Shown: positions 41,092 to 50,284 of the stretch, piece by piece | How positions within the stretch are numbered: position 1 is the stretch's first letter | Layout of the letters: every line of letters starts with the position of its first letter | DNA from: Anaerolineales bacterium UBA5797 | GTDB taxonomy: Bacteria > Chloroflexota > Anaerolineae > Anaerolineales > Villigracilaceae | Assembly: GCA_002418205.1 (NCBI GenBank) | Contig: DIDP01000062.1 | Coordinates: forward strand, 1-53,710 | Reading direction: 5' to 3' | Length of the DNA: 53,710 bases | Translations under genes and position numbers: made by a program | The notes under the pieces: generated by a model | Databases searched by the model: none | Seen by the model: the letters and a program-made list of their open reading frames with translations, nothing else | Told to the model about the DNA's origin: nothing

Positions 41092-43011
41092 TTATCCCTG
41101 GGTTTTTGATTCGCTTTCGCTGGAAGGTTGTTCAGTTGTGTCTGACGCTTCCTCTTCCGGGGCATTGGGATTTAGGTTAACCGCTTCCTTCCATTTTTTA
41201 AGAACCTCATCAACTGCAAGTTTTTCGGTCTTGCGTACCGGCAGATGAAGGGTGATCACGTTCATGGTGTTTTTCATGACAGCGTTGATCAGGCGGGTGG
41301 TCTTTTCGACATCCTTCTGGCCGAACTCCCGACCGCCTTCGATGAATTCGTGTTTGAAGGTCGCGTCGATCTGGTGGATCTGGCGCAGGTAGCCAAGGAA
41401 GATCACCTTGATGCGCAGTAATATGCTGGTCGCCTCCTGTACCCGCTTGTGAGGGTCGCGGACCAGCAGGTCGAGTAGAACGGCAATCGCGCCAATGATG
41501 GACGTCCCCGCCCCGAAGATGAATTCGATCCGCTCGTTCCCGCTCTGAAATGCAGTGTACAACCCAAAGATGATCGCGCCGATTCCCACCACGAATACGA
41601 CAATACTCATGATCTGGCTGACCATGAAACTGAACCTCGCCTGGTGCATGGTCTCCTGGAACAATTGCTGGATGGGCTCGTCGGTTTTTGTCAGCAAATC
41701 GTTGTAGGCGCGTAATACTTCCGATTTTTGCCCCATGAGGGTCTGCACCGCTTTTTCGCCGCCTACCAGCCTCAACGCTTTTTCTGCGCGCTGGCGGACC
41801 GATACATCTTCGCTGAACAAATATCTTGACAGCACCATGGCAGCCGACTCAGCCTCGGGCGGGTCGATCAACCGCAGGGCATCCACAAGCAACGGGACGC
41901 CAGATTCCAGCTCGGTCTGTTCCTTGACGATCTCATTCACCACTTTCTCGCTGGCGTTGATGCGCGCCCTGGTTTTCGCTTGATCGATCTTGGCTGCATC
42001 CTCGTCGTTTGGAGCCCGGTCCAGCATGACGTCGAACAATGCCTTGGCTGCGATGTATCGGATCTGGGCATTTTGATCCAACAACGCTCCCAACAGGTGG
42101 CTTGTGATCGAGTAGGGAGATCCGTCGGAACCATTTTTTGTCTTTTCAATAAGTTTTTTTACGGTCCTGGAGGTTCCCAGGTTGACCAGCCCATCCACCG
42201 CTGCTTCACGGACGAGTGCATCCTGATCGTTTGAGAGGATGTGTCCCAGTGAACGGATCGACGCGGGGCTTTCGATTTTCCCGATCGCATAAACGCATCG
42301 GCTTCTGATGTCGGGCCAGGTGCGGACATCGGATGCGACCCTGGTCAATATGCCCAATAGTCCACGTACGCTGACCATTTCCAACGCCCGGCAGGTCGAC
42401 CACATTGGCGTGAATGAATTGCTCCCAAGCAGTACTTCAAGGCAGGTCGTGGCTTCGGCATCTCCCCAGGAAGCCTGGATCGCCAGAGCGAGCGGCGCGG
42501 CGCGGTCATTGATGGGATCGGGGCTTTCGTATGATAGATTCTTGCCGTCCATGATCGCATTTTTATACCGGGCGGCAGTTTCATTCACAACGGTTTCAAG
42601 ATCCTTTCTTGTGCTCATTTTGTACAATGCGGCAAGGATCCAATACCGCGCGGTTGTGTTGACCGTTTCCCTCTGGAGCGCCTTGACCACTTCCAGTCGT
42701 GCGGCTTTATCCTTATTGCTGTCCAGTACGGAGATGGCGGATGCCGCCCAACTGCGGATTATTGAATTTTCCCATGCTTCTGGCCCATCCTCTTCAACTT
42801 CGAGCGTCTCCCCCGATTTCGATTTTTTAAGCCGTGTGCCAAAGTAAAGCATTTTGATGAATTCACCCCGGGCTGCCTGTTTATCCCGCAGCAGGGGGAC
42901 CTTTTCGTAGACGGCAAAGCCGCGGGCATCCTCATCGCCTGATTTTATGGTCTGCAATATCTCGGAAAGAAGTTCCTGTTCCGCAAGTTTGTTAATGGCT
43001 TTTTCCGTCAT
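41092..43011 (-). CDS. HEAT-repeat protein with C-terminal membrane helices
   Basis: 639 aa. Residues ~60-420 contain HEAT/armadillo-type helical repeats (for example PDIRSRCVYAIGKIESPASIRSLGHIL and LVREAAVDGLVNLGTSRTVKKLIEKTK). Two membrane helices follow (about 465-485 and 500-518), then a helical tail (about 525-600). I chose ATG 43011, with a GGAG ribosome site. It might be a scaffold, or part of the same theme as the HEAT-containing transporter at 11482. Function unknown. Convergent with the tRNA terminator, divergent from glgA. Confidence 0.85.
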   Translation of the reverse strand: MTEKAINKLAEQELLSEILQTIKSGDEDARGFAVYEKVPLLRDKQAARGEFIKMLYFGTRLKKSKSGETLEVEEDGPEAWENSIIRSWAASAISVLDSNKDKAARLEVVKALQRETVNTTARYWILAALYKMSTRKDLETVVNETAARYKNAIMDGKNLSYESPDPINDRAAPLALAIQASWGDAEATTCLEVLLGSNSFTPMWSTCRALEMVSVRGLLGILTRVASDVRTWPDIRSRCVYAIGKIESPASIRSLGHILSNDQDALVREAAVDGLVNLGTSRTVKKLIEKTKNGSDGSPYSITSHLLGALLDQNAQIRYIAAKALFDVMLDRAPNDEDAAKIDQAKTRARINASEKVVNEIVKEQTELESGVPLLVDALRLIDPPEAESAAMVLSRYLFSEDVSVRQRAEKALRLVGGEKAVQTLMGQKSEVLRAYNDLLTKTDEPIQQLFQETMHQARFSFMVSQIMSIVVFVVGIGAIIFGLYTAFQSGNERIEFIFGAGTSIIGAIAVLLDLLVRDPHKRVQEATSILLRIKVIFLGYLRQIHQIDATFKHEFIEGGREFGQKDVEKTTRLINAVMKNTMNVITLHLPVRKTEKLAVDEVLKKWKEAVNLNPNAPEEEASDTTEQPSSESESKTQG

Positions 43012-43148
43012 ACGATCTCCCTTCTTGAACGCAGGTATGGACAGTGTACCTGATTTAATGGCCATCGGGAACGTTCCCGGGATGGTTCGCTGGAACAATT
43101 GCCACATCTTCAAACACGACCCTGGCAGCTCAGTTACGATGATTTCGA

Positions 43149-43163
43149 TGTAAAATAGTCCTA
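43149..43163 (+). promoter_or_regulatory. Leaderless promoter for glgA
   Basis: TAAAAT at 43151-43156 with TG just before it and six bases before the ATG at 43163. No ribosome site precedes the ATG, in agreement with a leaderless mRNA. Confidence 0.45.
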
Positions 43164-44623
43164 TGTCCCAGACCATAAACATCCTCTATCTCGCCGCGGA
43201 GGCGGAACCTTATGTCAAAGTCGGCGGGTTGGGCGATGTGGCAGGCACGTTGCCGCGCGCTCTGCGTGCCCTTTCCACTGACGAAGTAAAAATCGATGTC
43301 CGTCTCGTCCTGCCGATGCACTCGGTGATCCGCGACGAGTCGCTTAAGCCGGTGGGAATCTATTCGATCCCGCGCGGCGAGTCCGAGGTCCAGGCGGAGG
43401 CGTTTGAGGGCGTCCTGGATGGCATGCCGGTTTACTTCATCAGCGGTGATCCCATTCGCGCCAGCGGTTCGGTCTATTCATCCAACAACAAGCTGGACGC
43501 GGAGAAATACGTCTTCTTCTCTCTCGCCGCCCTGGAGTTGCCGCGCCAGATCGATTGGATGCCGAACATCATCCATGCGAACGACTGGCATACGGCAACT
43601 GCAACATATGGCAATCTGGTGAAGCGCTGGGAGGATAAAAAGAATCGCATCGCCTCCATGATCACCATCCACAACCTGCCGTTTCTGGGTCCCGACATTA
43701 AGGATATCCTTGAATCATACGGTCTGCCGCTGGCAAACACCGACCTGCCCGATTGGGCGCGCGTCCTGCCGATGCCGCTGGGGCTGTGGGCTTCTGACAT
43801 GATCGTGGCTGTCTCGCCAACCTATGCGGACGAGATCCTGCATGATGAATTTGGTTCCGGGTTGCAGGAATTCTTCAGGAACCGGACCGATACCCTGCGC
43901 GGCATCCTCAATGGATTGGACACCGCTTCATTCGACCCGCGAACGGATCCCGTTATCGAAAAGAATTTCTCGGCCGACGATTTGATCGCGCGCAAACAAA
44001 ACAAGAGTGCCTTGCAGCAAAAATTGGGGTTGCCCGTTCTGCCCGATATGCCTCTTCTGGGAATGGTCTCGCGTATGGACCAGGCGAAGGGCATCGACAT
44101 CGCCCTGAGCGGTTTACGGATGCTCGGCAAAAAGGATTGGCAGTTGGTGTTGCTTGGTGCGGGTGATCCGAAGATCGAAGCGGCGGCAAAAAGTCTGCAG
44201 GAAAAACTGCCGGACCGCGTCCGGGTGGAGACGCGTTACGATGCAAAACTCGCCCGGCAGATCTATGCCGGCGCGGATATTTTCCTCATGCCCTCCCGGT
44301 ATGAACCGTGCGGGATCTCGCAAATGATCGCAATGCGATACGGCTGTGTTCCCCTTGTCCGTGCTGTGGGTGGATTGCACGATACCGTCACGGACAGCGA
44401 GACCGGCTTTGTATTTGTCGATAAAAAAGTAAAAGCGTTCAACGACACTCTCCGCCGCGCCTTGCAGTTGTATCCTTATCATTCCCGCTGGGCGAATCTG
44501 CAAAAAGCCGGGATGGCGCAGGATTTTTCCTGGTCCAAATCCGCCGGAAAGTATCTTGATTTATACAAAAAATTGGTGGAGGTCGTACCTTCGACCAGTG
44601 GGAGGGGCTTGAGCGAAGGATGA
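43163..44623 (+). CDS. glgA: Glycogen synthase (ADP-glucose)
   Basis: GT5 family enzyme extending glycogen from ADP-glucose. 486 aa. N-terminal KVGGLGDVAGTLPRAL (the KxGGLGDV nucleotide-binding motif) and C-terminal LMPSRYEPCGISQMIAMRYGCVPLVRAVGGLHDTV are diagnostic. First of three glycogen genes. Its start is leaderless by prediction and lies inside the promoter region shared with the HEAT-repeat gene. Confidence 0.96.
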   Translation: MSQTINILYLAAEAEPYVKVGGLGDVAGTLPRALRALSTDEVKIDVRLVLPMHSVIRDESLKPVGIYSIPRGESEVQAEAFEGVLDGMPVYFISGDPIRASGSVYSSNNKLDAEKYVFFSLAALELPRQIDWMPNIIHANDWHTATATYGNLVKRWEDKKNRIASMITIHNLPFLGPDIKDILESYGLPLANTDLPDWARVLPMPLGLWASDMIVAVSPTYADEILHDEFGSGLQEFFRNRTDTLRGILNGLDTASFDPRTDPVIEKNFSADDLIARKQNKSALQQKLGLPVLPDMPLLGMVSRMDQAKGIDIALSGLRMLGKKDWQLVLLGAGDPKIEAAAKSLQEKLPDRVRVETRYDAKLARQIYAGADIFLMPSRYEPCGISQMIAMRYGCVPLVRAVGGLHDTVTDSETGFVFVDKKVKAFNDTLRRALQLYPYHSRWANLQKAGMAQDFSWSKSAGKYLDLYKKLVEVVPSTSGRGLSEG

Positions 44624-44672
44624 TGATGTCCTTGTTTCAATATGCCTGATATGGGCTGAATGTGGAGGAATG

Positions 44673-45935
44673 ATGAAAACACGCGCAGTAATTCTGGCAG
44701 GTGGGGAGGGTTCAAGGTTGAGCGTGCTCACAGCCAAGCGGACAAAACCAGCTGTGCCGTTCGCGGGGAAGTATCGCATCATTGATTTTGCGCTGTCGAA
44801 CTGCGTCAATTCAGGCATCTTCGATGTCATGATCCTTGCCCAATATCGCCCTCAATCCCTGATCGAGCACATCGGTTCCGGCGCCCCCTGGGACCTGAAC
44901 CGCGACTTTACCGGTGGCGTCAAGATCCTGACCCCCTACAAAGCCCGCAACGATTCCGACTGGTATGCCGGGACAGCTGATGCGGTCCAGCAGAATTTCA
45001 GTTTTATCAAACAGAGTTCCCCGGACCTGGTGTTGATCCTCTCCGGGGACCACATCTACACCATGGATTACGAACCGATGATCTCCTTCCACCTGGACCA
45101 ACAGGCGGATGTAACCCTGGGCGTGATCAACGTACCCATCGAAGAAGCCTCCCGTTTTGGAATAATCGCCACGGATCAGAAATATCGGGTGACATCCTTC
45201 GTTGAAAAGCCGGCAAAACCGCCCGCGACCCTTGCAAATATGGGGGTCTACCTGTTCAACCGGGAATTGCTTGATCGTATCCTTTGGGACGACCGCCAGG
45301 ATCCAAAATCCAAGCACGATTTCGGCAGGAACATCATCCCCAAGCTTTTGAAATCGAACGCCCGCGTGTATGCCTATCCTTACACGGGATATTGGATGGA
45401 TGTCGGGACCATCCAATCCTACTGGCAGGCACACCTCGACCTGCTTTCCCCGAACCCGCCGCTGAAATTGTATGATCGTAGATGGATCATTTACACACGT
45501 ACCGAGGAACGCCCTCCAGTGCGTTTGCCTGCCAGGGCAAATATTTACGCCAGCATGATCTGCAACGGGAGTTTTATCGAGGCGGATGCCACCGTGGAGA
45601 GCAGTGTGATTTCATCCGGCGTGATCATTCGTCCCGGCGCGGTCGTGCGCGAATCGGTCATCCTGACCGACTGTGTGATCGAGAGCGGCGCGGTCATCGA
45701 GCGCGCTGTGCTGGACAAACGCGCCCACGTTGAGCAGAACGCGCGGGTCGGCGGCGGGATCGCCGACCAGAATATCAAGGTGGCGGTGGTCGGCAAGAAC
45801 AGCAGGATTCCCGCCGGCTGTATTGTCGAGGCGGGCGCTGAGGTCGGCACGGATGTGGTCTCATCCGATTTTGATGAATTGCACGTTCGCGATGGTCAAT
45901 ATATTCGAACAAGGAGATTGGCGAATGAAATTTAA
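44673..45935 (+). CDS. glgC: Glucose-1-phosphate adenylyltransferase
   Basis: Makes ADP-glucose from glucose-1-phosphate and ATP, the committed step of glycogen synthesis. 420 aa. The N-terminal signature AGGEGSRLSVLTAKRTKPAVPFAGKYRIIDFALSN and SGDHIYTMDY are present, and the C-terminal third is a left-handed beta-helix of hexapeptides. Two adjacent ATGs (44670, 44673) follow GGAGG; the second has the better spacing. The gene overlaps malQ by 11 bases. Confidence 0.96.
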   Translation: MKTRAVILAGGEGSRLSVLTAKRTKPAVPFAGKYRIIDFALSNCVNSGIFDVMILAQYRPQSLIEHIGSGAPWDLNRDFTGGVKILTPYKARNDSDWYAGTADAVQQNFSFIKQSSPDLVLILSGDHIYTMDYEPMISFHLDQQADVTLGVINVPIEEASRFGIIATDQKYRVTSFVEKPAKPPATLANMGVYLFNRELLDRILWDDRQDPKSKHDFGRNIIPKLLKSNARVYAYPYTGYWMDVGTIQSYWQAHLDLLSPNPPLKLYDRRWIIYTRTEERPPVRLPARANIYASMICNGSFIEADATVESSVISSGVIIRPGAVVRESVILTDCVIESGAVIERAVLDKRAHVEQNARVGGGIADQNIKVAVVGKNSRIPAGCIVEAGAEVGTDVVSSDFDELHVRDGQYIRTRRLANEI

Positions 45936-47421
45936 CCGTTCAGGCGGCATCCTTCTTCATCCCACCAGCCTGCCAGGCCCGTATGGGATCGGCGACCTTG
46001 GACCGCAGGCTTATCGTTTTGTGGACTGGCTCGCCTCCACGGGCTGTAAACTCTGGCAGACCCTTCCATTGGGTCCCACCGGATACGGCGATTCTCCCTA
46101 TCAATGTTTTTCCGCGTTCGCGGGAAACCCATACCTCATCAGTTTTGACGGGTTGATCGAAGATGGGCTGTTGATGCAGGATGACTTCGCAGACATGCCG
46201 GATTTCGACGCCTCACGCGTGGATTTCGGCCTGCTCATCCCGTGGAAGCTTGAGATACTGCAAAAGGCTTTTTCCCGTTTCCAATCTGCATCTGACGAAC
46301 TCCGTGCAGAGTTCGACGAATTCTGCAACAACAATACCTCCTGGCTCGATGATTTTGCCCTGTTCATGTCCATAAAAGAGGCGAACGGTGGCGGCGCGTG
46401 GAACGAGTGGGACGTGTCACTGCGCAACCGAAAGAAATCCGCAATGGATAAGGCGCGCAGAGAACTTTCCGAGAGCATCCTGCGCTACTTTTTTTATCAG
46501 TTCATCTTCTTCCGCCAGTGGGACCGCCTGCGCGCTTATGCAAACGAACGGGACATCCGGATCATCGGCGATATTCCCATCTTCATCGCATACGATAGCG
46601 CCGACGCATGGTCGAACCAGAAACTTTTCTTTTTGGGTGAGGACAGCCTGCCCACGGTGGTGGCGGGAGTCCCGCCTGATTATTTTTCAGCAACCGGGCA
46701 GTTATGGGGCAACCCGTTATATCGCTGGGACGAGCACCAAAAGACCGGCTATGCCTGGTGGCTGGACCGTTTTCGCGCCGTATTGAAAATGGTGGACGTT
46801 GTGCGCGTCGATCACTTCCGCGGGTTCGCCGGGTATTGGGAAATCCCATTTGGGTCGCCGACCGCGGAACATGGTCAGTGGATTCCGGGTCCTGGCAGTG
46901 ATTTCTTCAAGACCATGAATATCGGCCTGGTGACCGCCTCCGATGCTGAGCTTCCGATCATTGCCGAGGACCTGGGCGTGATCACACCGGATGTGGTCGC
47001 TTTGCGCGATGAGTTCAATTTGCCGGGCATGAGGATCCTCCAGTTTGGGTTCTCGGGAGCTGACAACCCCTTCCTGCCGCATAATTACATCTCCAATTGT
47101 GTGGCTTATACAGGGACCCATGACAACGACACCGCGCTTGGCTGGCTGGATACCGCGCCCGAGGAGGAGCGCGAATTTGCCCTCCGTTATCTGCGCGTGG
47201 ATGGCAGTGACTTTGCCTGGGACCTGATCCACGGGATCTGGTCGTCGGTGGCGGTGTATGCGGTGACGCCAATGCAGGATGCGTTGAGCCTGGGCACGGA
47301 GGCCCGTATGAACTTCCCTTCGAAACTTGGCGGGAACTGGGAATGGCGCATGACCGATGCAGATTTGAGCGATGAACTGGCGGGAAAGTTCCGTGAGTTG
47401 AACAAGTTGTATTTGCGATGA
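45925..47421 (+). CDS. malQ: 4-alpha-glucanotransferase
   Basis: GH77 amylomaltase that rearranges alpha-1,4 glucans, used in glycogen or maltodextrin turnover. 498 aa. It opens RSGGILLHPTSLPGPYGIGDLG and contains the catalytic regions VRVDHFRGFAGYWEIP (nucleophile Asp), EDLGVITPDV (acid/base Glu) and YTGTHDNDT. ATG 45925 has AAGGAG upstream. It overlaps glgC, indicating translational coupling, and is followed by an intrinsic terminator. Confidence 0.96.
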   Translation: MKFNRSGGILLHPTSLPGPYGIGDLGPQAYRFVDWLASTGCKLWQTLPLGPTGYGDSPYQCFSAFAGNPYLISFDGLIEDGLLMQDDFADMPDFDASRVDFGLLIPWKLEILQKAFSRFQSASDELRAEFDEFCNNNTSWLDDFALFMSIKEANGGGAWNEWDVSLRNRKKSAMDKARRELSESILRYFFYQFIFFRQWDRLRAYANERDIRIIGDIPIFIAYDSADAWSNQKLFFLGEDSLPTVVAGVPPDYFSATGQLWGNPLYRWDEHQKTGYAWWLDRFRAVLKMVDVVRVDHFRGFAGYWEIPFGSPTAEHGQWIPGPGSDFFKTMNIGLVTASDAELPIIAEDLGVITPDVVALRDEFNLPGMRILQFGFSGADNPFLPHNYISNCVAYTGTHDNDTALGWLDTAPEEEREFALRYLRVDGSDFAWDLIHGIWSSVAVYAVTPMQDALSLGTEARMNFPSKLGGNWEWRMTDADLSDELAGKFRELNKLYLR

Positions 47422-47425
47422 ACGC

Positions 47426-47457
47426 AAACAGCCTGTCAGTAACGACAGGCTGTTTTT
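47426..47457 (+). terminator. Intrinsic terminator after malQ
   Basis: AACAGCCTGTC / GACAGGCTGTT stem with a six-base loop and a T-run. Confidence 0.85.
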
Positions 47458-47516
47458 ATAACGGGATCAAATGTCGGTGGAGGACGATGCGTGTCCTACG
47501 TCCGAGGATGCCCAAT

Positions 47517-47972
47517 TTATTTGGCGCGATCCTTGAACAGCGATAGGTACTCCCCGTAGCCTTCCTCTTCAAGTCGTTCAACGGGAATGAAGCGCAGCGA
47601 CGCGGAGTTCATGCAGTAGCGCAGACCGGTCGGCGCGGGACCATCATCGAAGACATGACCCAGGTGGGAATCTGCATGTTTCGAGCGTGCCTCGGTGCGC
47701 GCCATGAAAAGTGTGAAATCGGTGCGGGTGACAATGTTCTCAGGCTCCAGCGGTTTGGTGAAGCTGGGCCAGCCAGTGCCCGAGTCGTACTTATCGAGTG
47801 AACTGAAAAGCGGTTCGCCGGAGACGACATCCACATAGATGCCGGGGTGTTTGTTGTTCCAGTATTCATTGGCGAACGGGCGCTCGGTGCCTTCGCGCTG
47901 GGTGACTTCGTATTGGAGATGGGACAATCGCTGGCGGAGTTCGTCATCTGAAGGTCTGGTAAAGGTCTTCAT
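47517..47972 (-). CDS. msrB: Methionine-R-sulfoxide reductase
   Basis: 151 aa. Repairs methionine-R-sulfoxide in proteins. The catalytic Cys lies in GLRYCMNSASLRFIP and the substrate loop SGTGWPSF is present. The two CxxC zinc motifs are missing (GEPLFSS replaces the first), so this is the zinc-free form. Start ATG 47972 is followed by MKTFTRPSDDELRQRL; GGAG ribosome site. Confidence 0.95.
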   Translation of the reverse strand: MKTFTRPSDDELRQRLSHLQYEVTQREGTERPFANEYWNNKHPGIYVDVVSGEPLFSSLDKYDSGTGWPSFTKPLEPENIVTRTDFTLFMARTEARSKHADSHLGHVFDDGPAPTGLRYCMNSASLRFIPVERLEEEGYGEYLSLFKDRAK

Positions 47973-48088
47973 GGTAAATCTCCTTTATCTAAATTTATTG
48001 CCACACTCCTTTGAGCGTTCGACCGGGTGGTTCTTTACCCGTTTGCTGTGTTGTTAATGGTCTTGTAAGAATTTGTGTGCACGGTTTC

Positions 48089-48583
48089 TCATGAACCGTT
48101 TACCGGTCGATCACGTTCCGTCAGGTTGACCACGATCGCGCTGCTGGCCTGGATGAGGTTCTCAGGCGTGATCATGATCTCTTCGCCCCATTGCCCGGCA
48201 CCCGTTCCGAGGATCGGTTCTTGTACGAGACTCGCCTCCAGAAAGGACCGGAATCCTTGCGGCTGCCAGCCAAAAGCGGGGATCGACCCGATGACGTATC
48301 CGGTGGTGGCTTTTACCACATCCGGGTCAGCCATCCGAATATTGCGCGATCCGATCGCTTTTTTGAGATTCCCTGAAATGGCGTTCTGATCTCCGCCAAG
48401 CATCACAAGGACGCATTCCCCCGTATCCACGACCTGAAAGATCAACGTCTTCACCGCCTGCCGTTCGGCAAAGCCGAGCGCGTGCGCCACGTTTGTCGCG
48501 CCCTTTTCGGTATCGGGTGGAAAGCTGCGCGCTTCGTATGGGATGTTTCGTTCTTCCAGATAAATGTGAGGAGGCAGTTTCAT
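48089..48583 (-). CDS. YbaK/EbsC-type aminoacyl-tRNA deacylase
   Basis: 164 aa editing-domain protein that hydrolyses mischarged aminoacyl-tRNA or related esters. It has the pattern RSFPPDTEKGATNVAHALGF, VKTLIFQVVDTGECVLVMLGGD and the C-terminal YVIGSIPAFGWQPQGFRSFLE loop (the GxxxPxG-like motif of the YbaK fold). I chose ATG 48583; an earlier TTG (48601) is also open. Amino-acid specificity is not clear. Confidence 0.88.
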   Translation of the reverse strand: MKLPPHIYLEERNIPYEARSFPPDTEKGATNVAHALGFAERQAVKTLIFQVVDTGECVLVMLGGDQNAISGNLKKAIGSRNIRMADPDVVKATTGYVIGSIPAFGWQPQGFRSFLEASLVQEPILGTGAGQWGEEIMITPENLIQASSAIVVNLTERDRPVNGS

Positions 48584-48607
48584 GTTCTTTTGTCCGTTCA
48601 AGCGTGT

Positions 48608-49030
48608 TCAGATAATCACGGTGATCGTTCCGTTGGCTGAGATATGGATTTTATCTCCGGTCTTCAGTCTGGTAAATTCATTTTCTGCGAGAGCCACCAA
48701 CGGTAGAGGGGCATCATATAGCTCATCGGCGATCACAGATGCGAGGGCGAAGAAGAAATCCACATCGGTCGTGATGAGGGCGGCAGGCGCGGTCTTTGCG
48801 CGGATGGCCTCCAGTAGAACCGCGGTCGTGGTGGATGAGCCGCGCGTGAATGGGACCGCGAATATCCTGTCTCTGGCGATTGCGCCCGAGAGCATGTGGC
48901 GGCGGTCGATGATCTCGCCGGTCATCCAGTCGTAGCCGCCCCAAAAGGAAAGTGGTTCGCGGCTGACCAGCGCCTCGCCCTGCGCCTCGCCGCGGATGAT
49001 GACTTTGCCTTGCAAGGTCAATCTGCCCAT
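48608..49030 (-). CDS. Aconitase X small (swivel) subunit, DUF126
   Basis: 140 aa swivelling domain that pairs with the large aconitase X subunit. It reads RGEAQGEALVSREPLSFWGGYDWMTGEIIDRRHMLSGAIARDRIFAVPFTRGSSTTTAVLLEAI, typical of DUF126 including GSSTTT-type phosphate/substrate loop. ATG 49030 overlaps the large-subunit stop by 13 bases. Confidence 0.9.
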   Translation of the reverse strand: MGRLTLQGKVIIRGEAQGEALVSREPLSFWGGYDWMTGEIIDRRHMLSGAIARDRIFAVPFTRGSSTTTAVLLEAIRAKTAPAALITTDVDFFFALASVIADELYDAPLPLVALAENEFTRLKTGDKIHISANGTITVII

Positions 49031-50283
49031 GCGGTTTCCTCCCGGATGACGCGGCCTTCCACTGCCGAGTTGACACAATCCTCGAGGCTGCCAAACGCGA
49101 TCTGCTTTTGCAGTAAACCGGGCGAGTAATAAGCAAACTTTGCGGAGTTGGTCATCAGGTATCTGATTTCCTCCGGCAGCATCGGGGAGGTGAGAATACA
49201 GGTATCCACGGTGAGTTGTGCGCCGAAAGCCGCCAGAGGCTCGAGATAGCCCGCTCTTTGTGCAAGCTGGGTCATGGCGCGGCTGGAGGTGACGAGAAAT
49301 TTTACGTTGGGATGTTTTCTTTTCCCCTGTACAAGCGGCGCCAGATGTTTGAACTCTGCCAGTGAAAAATGCGGGCTTCCCAATACGACCATGTGCAGTT
49401 CATCGGTGCCTGTGTGGGTCAATTCGCGGCGCGAGTCCCTCAGCATATCCATTGTGACTTCGATGGTTTGTATTGGAGATTTGCCCTGGATCGCCTCTTC
49501 CAAAGTTTGCGCCTCGGGCGTGATGCCGATCATGTGGAACAGGGCAACTCCGCCCGATGAGGCTGCTCCCGCGCCGAATGCCTTGAGTTGATCCTCGCCG
49601 GGCTTGACCGCCATTCCATGGATCACAGGGATTTTATCCAGCGATAATTTTCCGATCAGGTTCCCAAGCACGGGGTAAAAATCATCGCGTTGCTGGATCT
49701 GAGTCGGGATGTCAACGAGTTGGAAGAGCAACTGCCCGGCGCGGTTTTCCGTCAGGTGCAATCCGATGGCGGGCGCGCGACCCGTGATGGCACAACAAAT
49801 ATCAAAGAGATCGGGATACCGCTCCGTCCGCGCGCCGATCACGGAGTTGGCGAATACAATCGCATTCGACTCGCCCCATGCGATCTGCTGACCGAATTTG
49901 GGCTTCATTTCTGTCTGATAAGGCGCACAAGTCCACGTTGGGATCGTCCCCATGTTCTGGTAGGCGGCCATCTGGCGATATGCCTGTTTTGCCCATTCGG
50001 AGGGGACCGCCCATTCCTGCCAGTGATATTCATCGAGCCCGCTGACATTCAGGGTGGTGGGCACAGCAACTTTCGCGCCAAGGTTTGCCAGTCGTTCAGC
50101 AAATTCCAGTCCCGCCTCTCCGATGTAAACCGTGCTGTCAATATGCGCGCCGACGATGTCCAGCAACTCATTTGCGCCGGAGACTTCCGCCATACGGACA
50201 AGAATGGACATCGCCATTTTTGTCGCGGGCCCATGGTCGCCGCGCAGCATTTCATGATCTCTTGAGGTCAACGATAACGACAT
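49018..50283 (-). CDS. Aconitase X large (catalytic) subunit
   Basis: 421 aa, DUF521. Cys in TWTCAPYQ, DTCIL and EDCVNSA are candidate Fe-S ligands, and MTNSAKFAYYSPGLLQ resembles the substrate loop. Aconitase X enzymes dehydrate either cis-3-hydroxy-L-proline or, in archaea, mevalonate 5-phosphate (phosphomevalonate dehydratase). Separate large and small genes are the archaeal-type arrangement. Chloroflexota can have mevalonate pathways, so both functions are possible. No mevalonate or proline gene is adjacent. Confidence 0.88.
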   Translation of the reverse strand: MSLSLTSRDHEMLRGDHGPATKMAMSILVRMAEVSGANELLDIVGAHIDSTVYIGEAGLEFAERLANLGAKVAVPTTLNVSGLDEYHWQEWAVPSEWAKQAYRQMAAYQNMGTIPTWTCAPYQTEMKPKFGQQIAWGESNAIVFANSVIGARTERYPDLFDICCAITGRAPAIGLHLTENRAGQLLFQLVDIPTQIQQRDDFYPVLGNLIGKLSLDKIPVIHGMAVKPGEDQLKAFGAGAASSGGVALFHMIGITPEAQTLEEAIQGKSPIQTIEVTMDMLRDSRRELTHTGTDELHMVVLGSPHFSLAEFKHLAPLVQGKRKHPNVKFLVTSSRAMTQLAQRAGYLEPLAAFGAQLTVDTCILTSPMLPEEIRYLMTNSAKFAYYSPGLLQKQIAFGSLEDCVNSAVEGRVIREETAWAD

Positions 50284-50284
50284 G

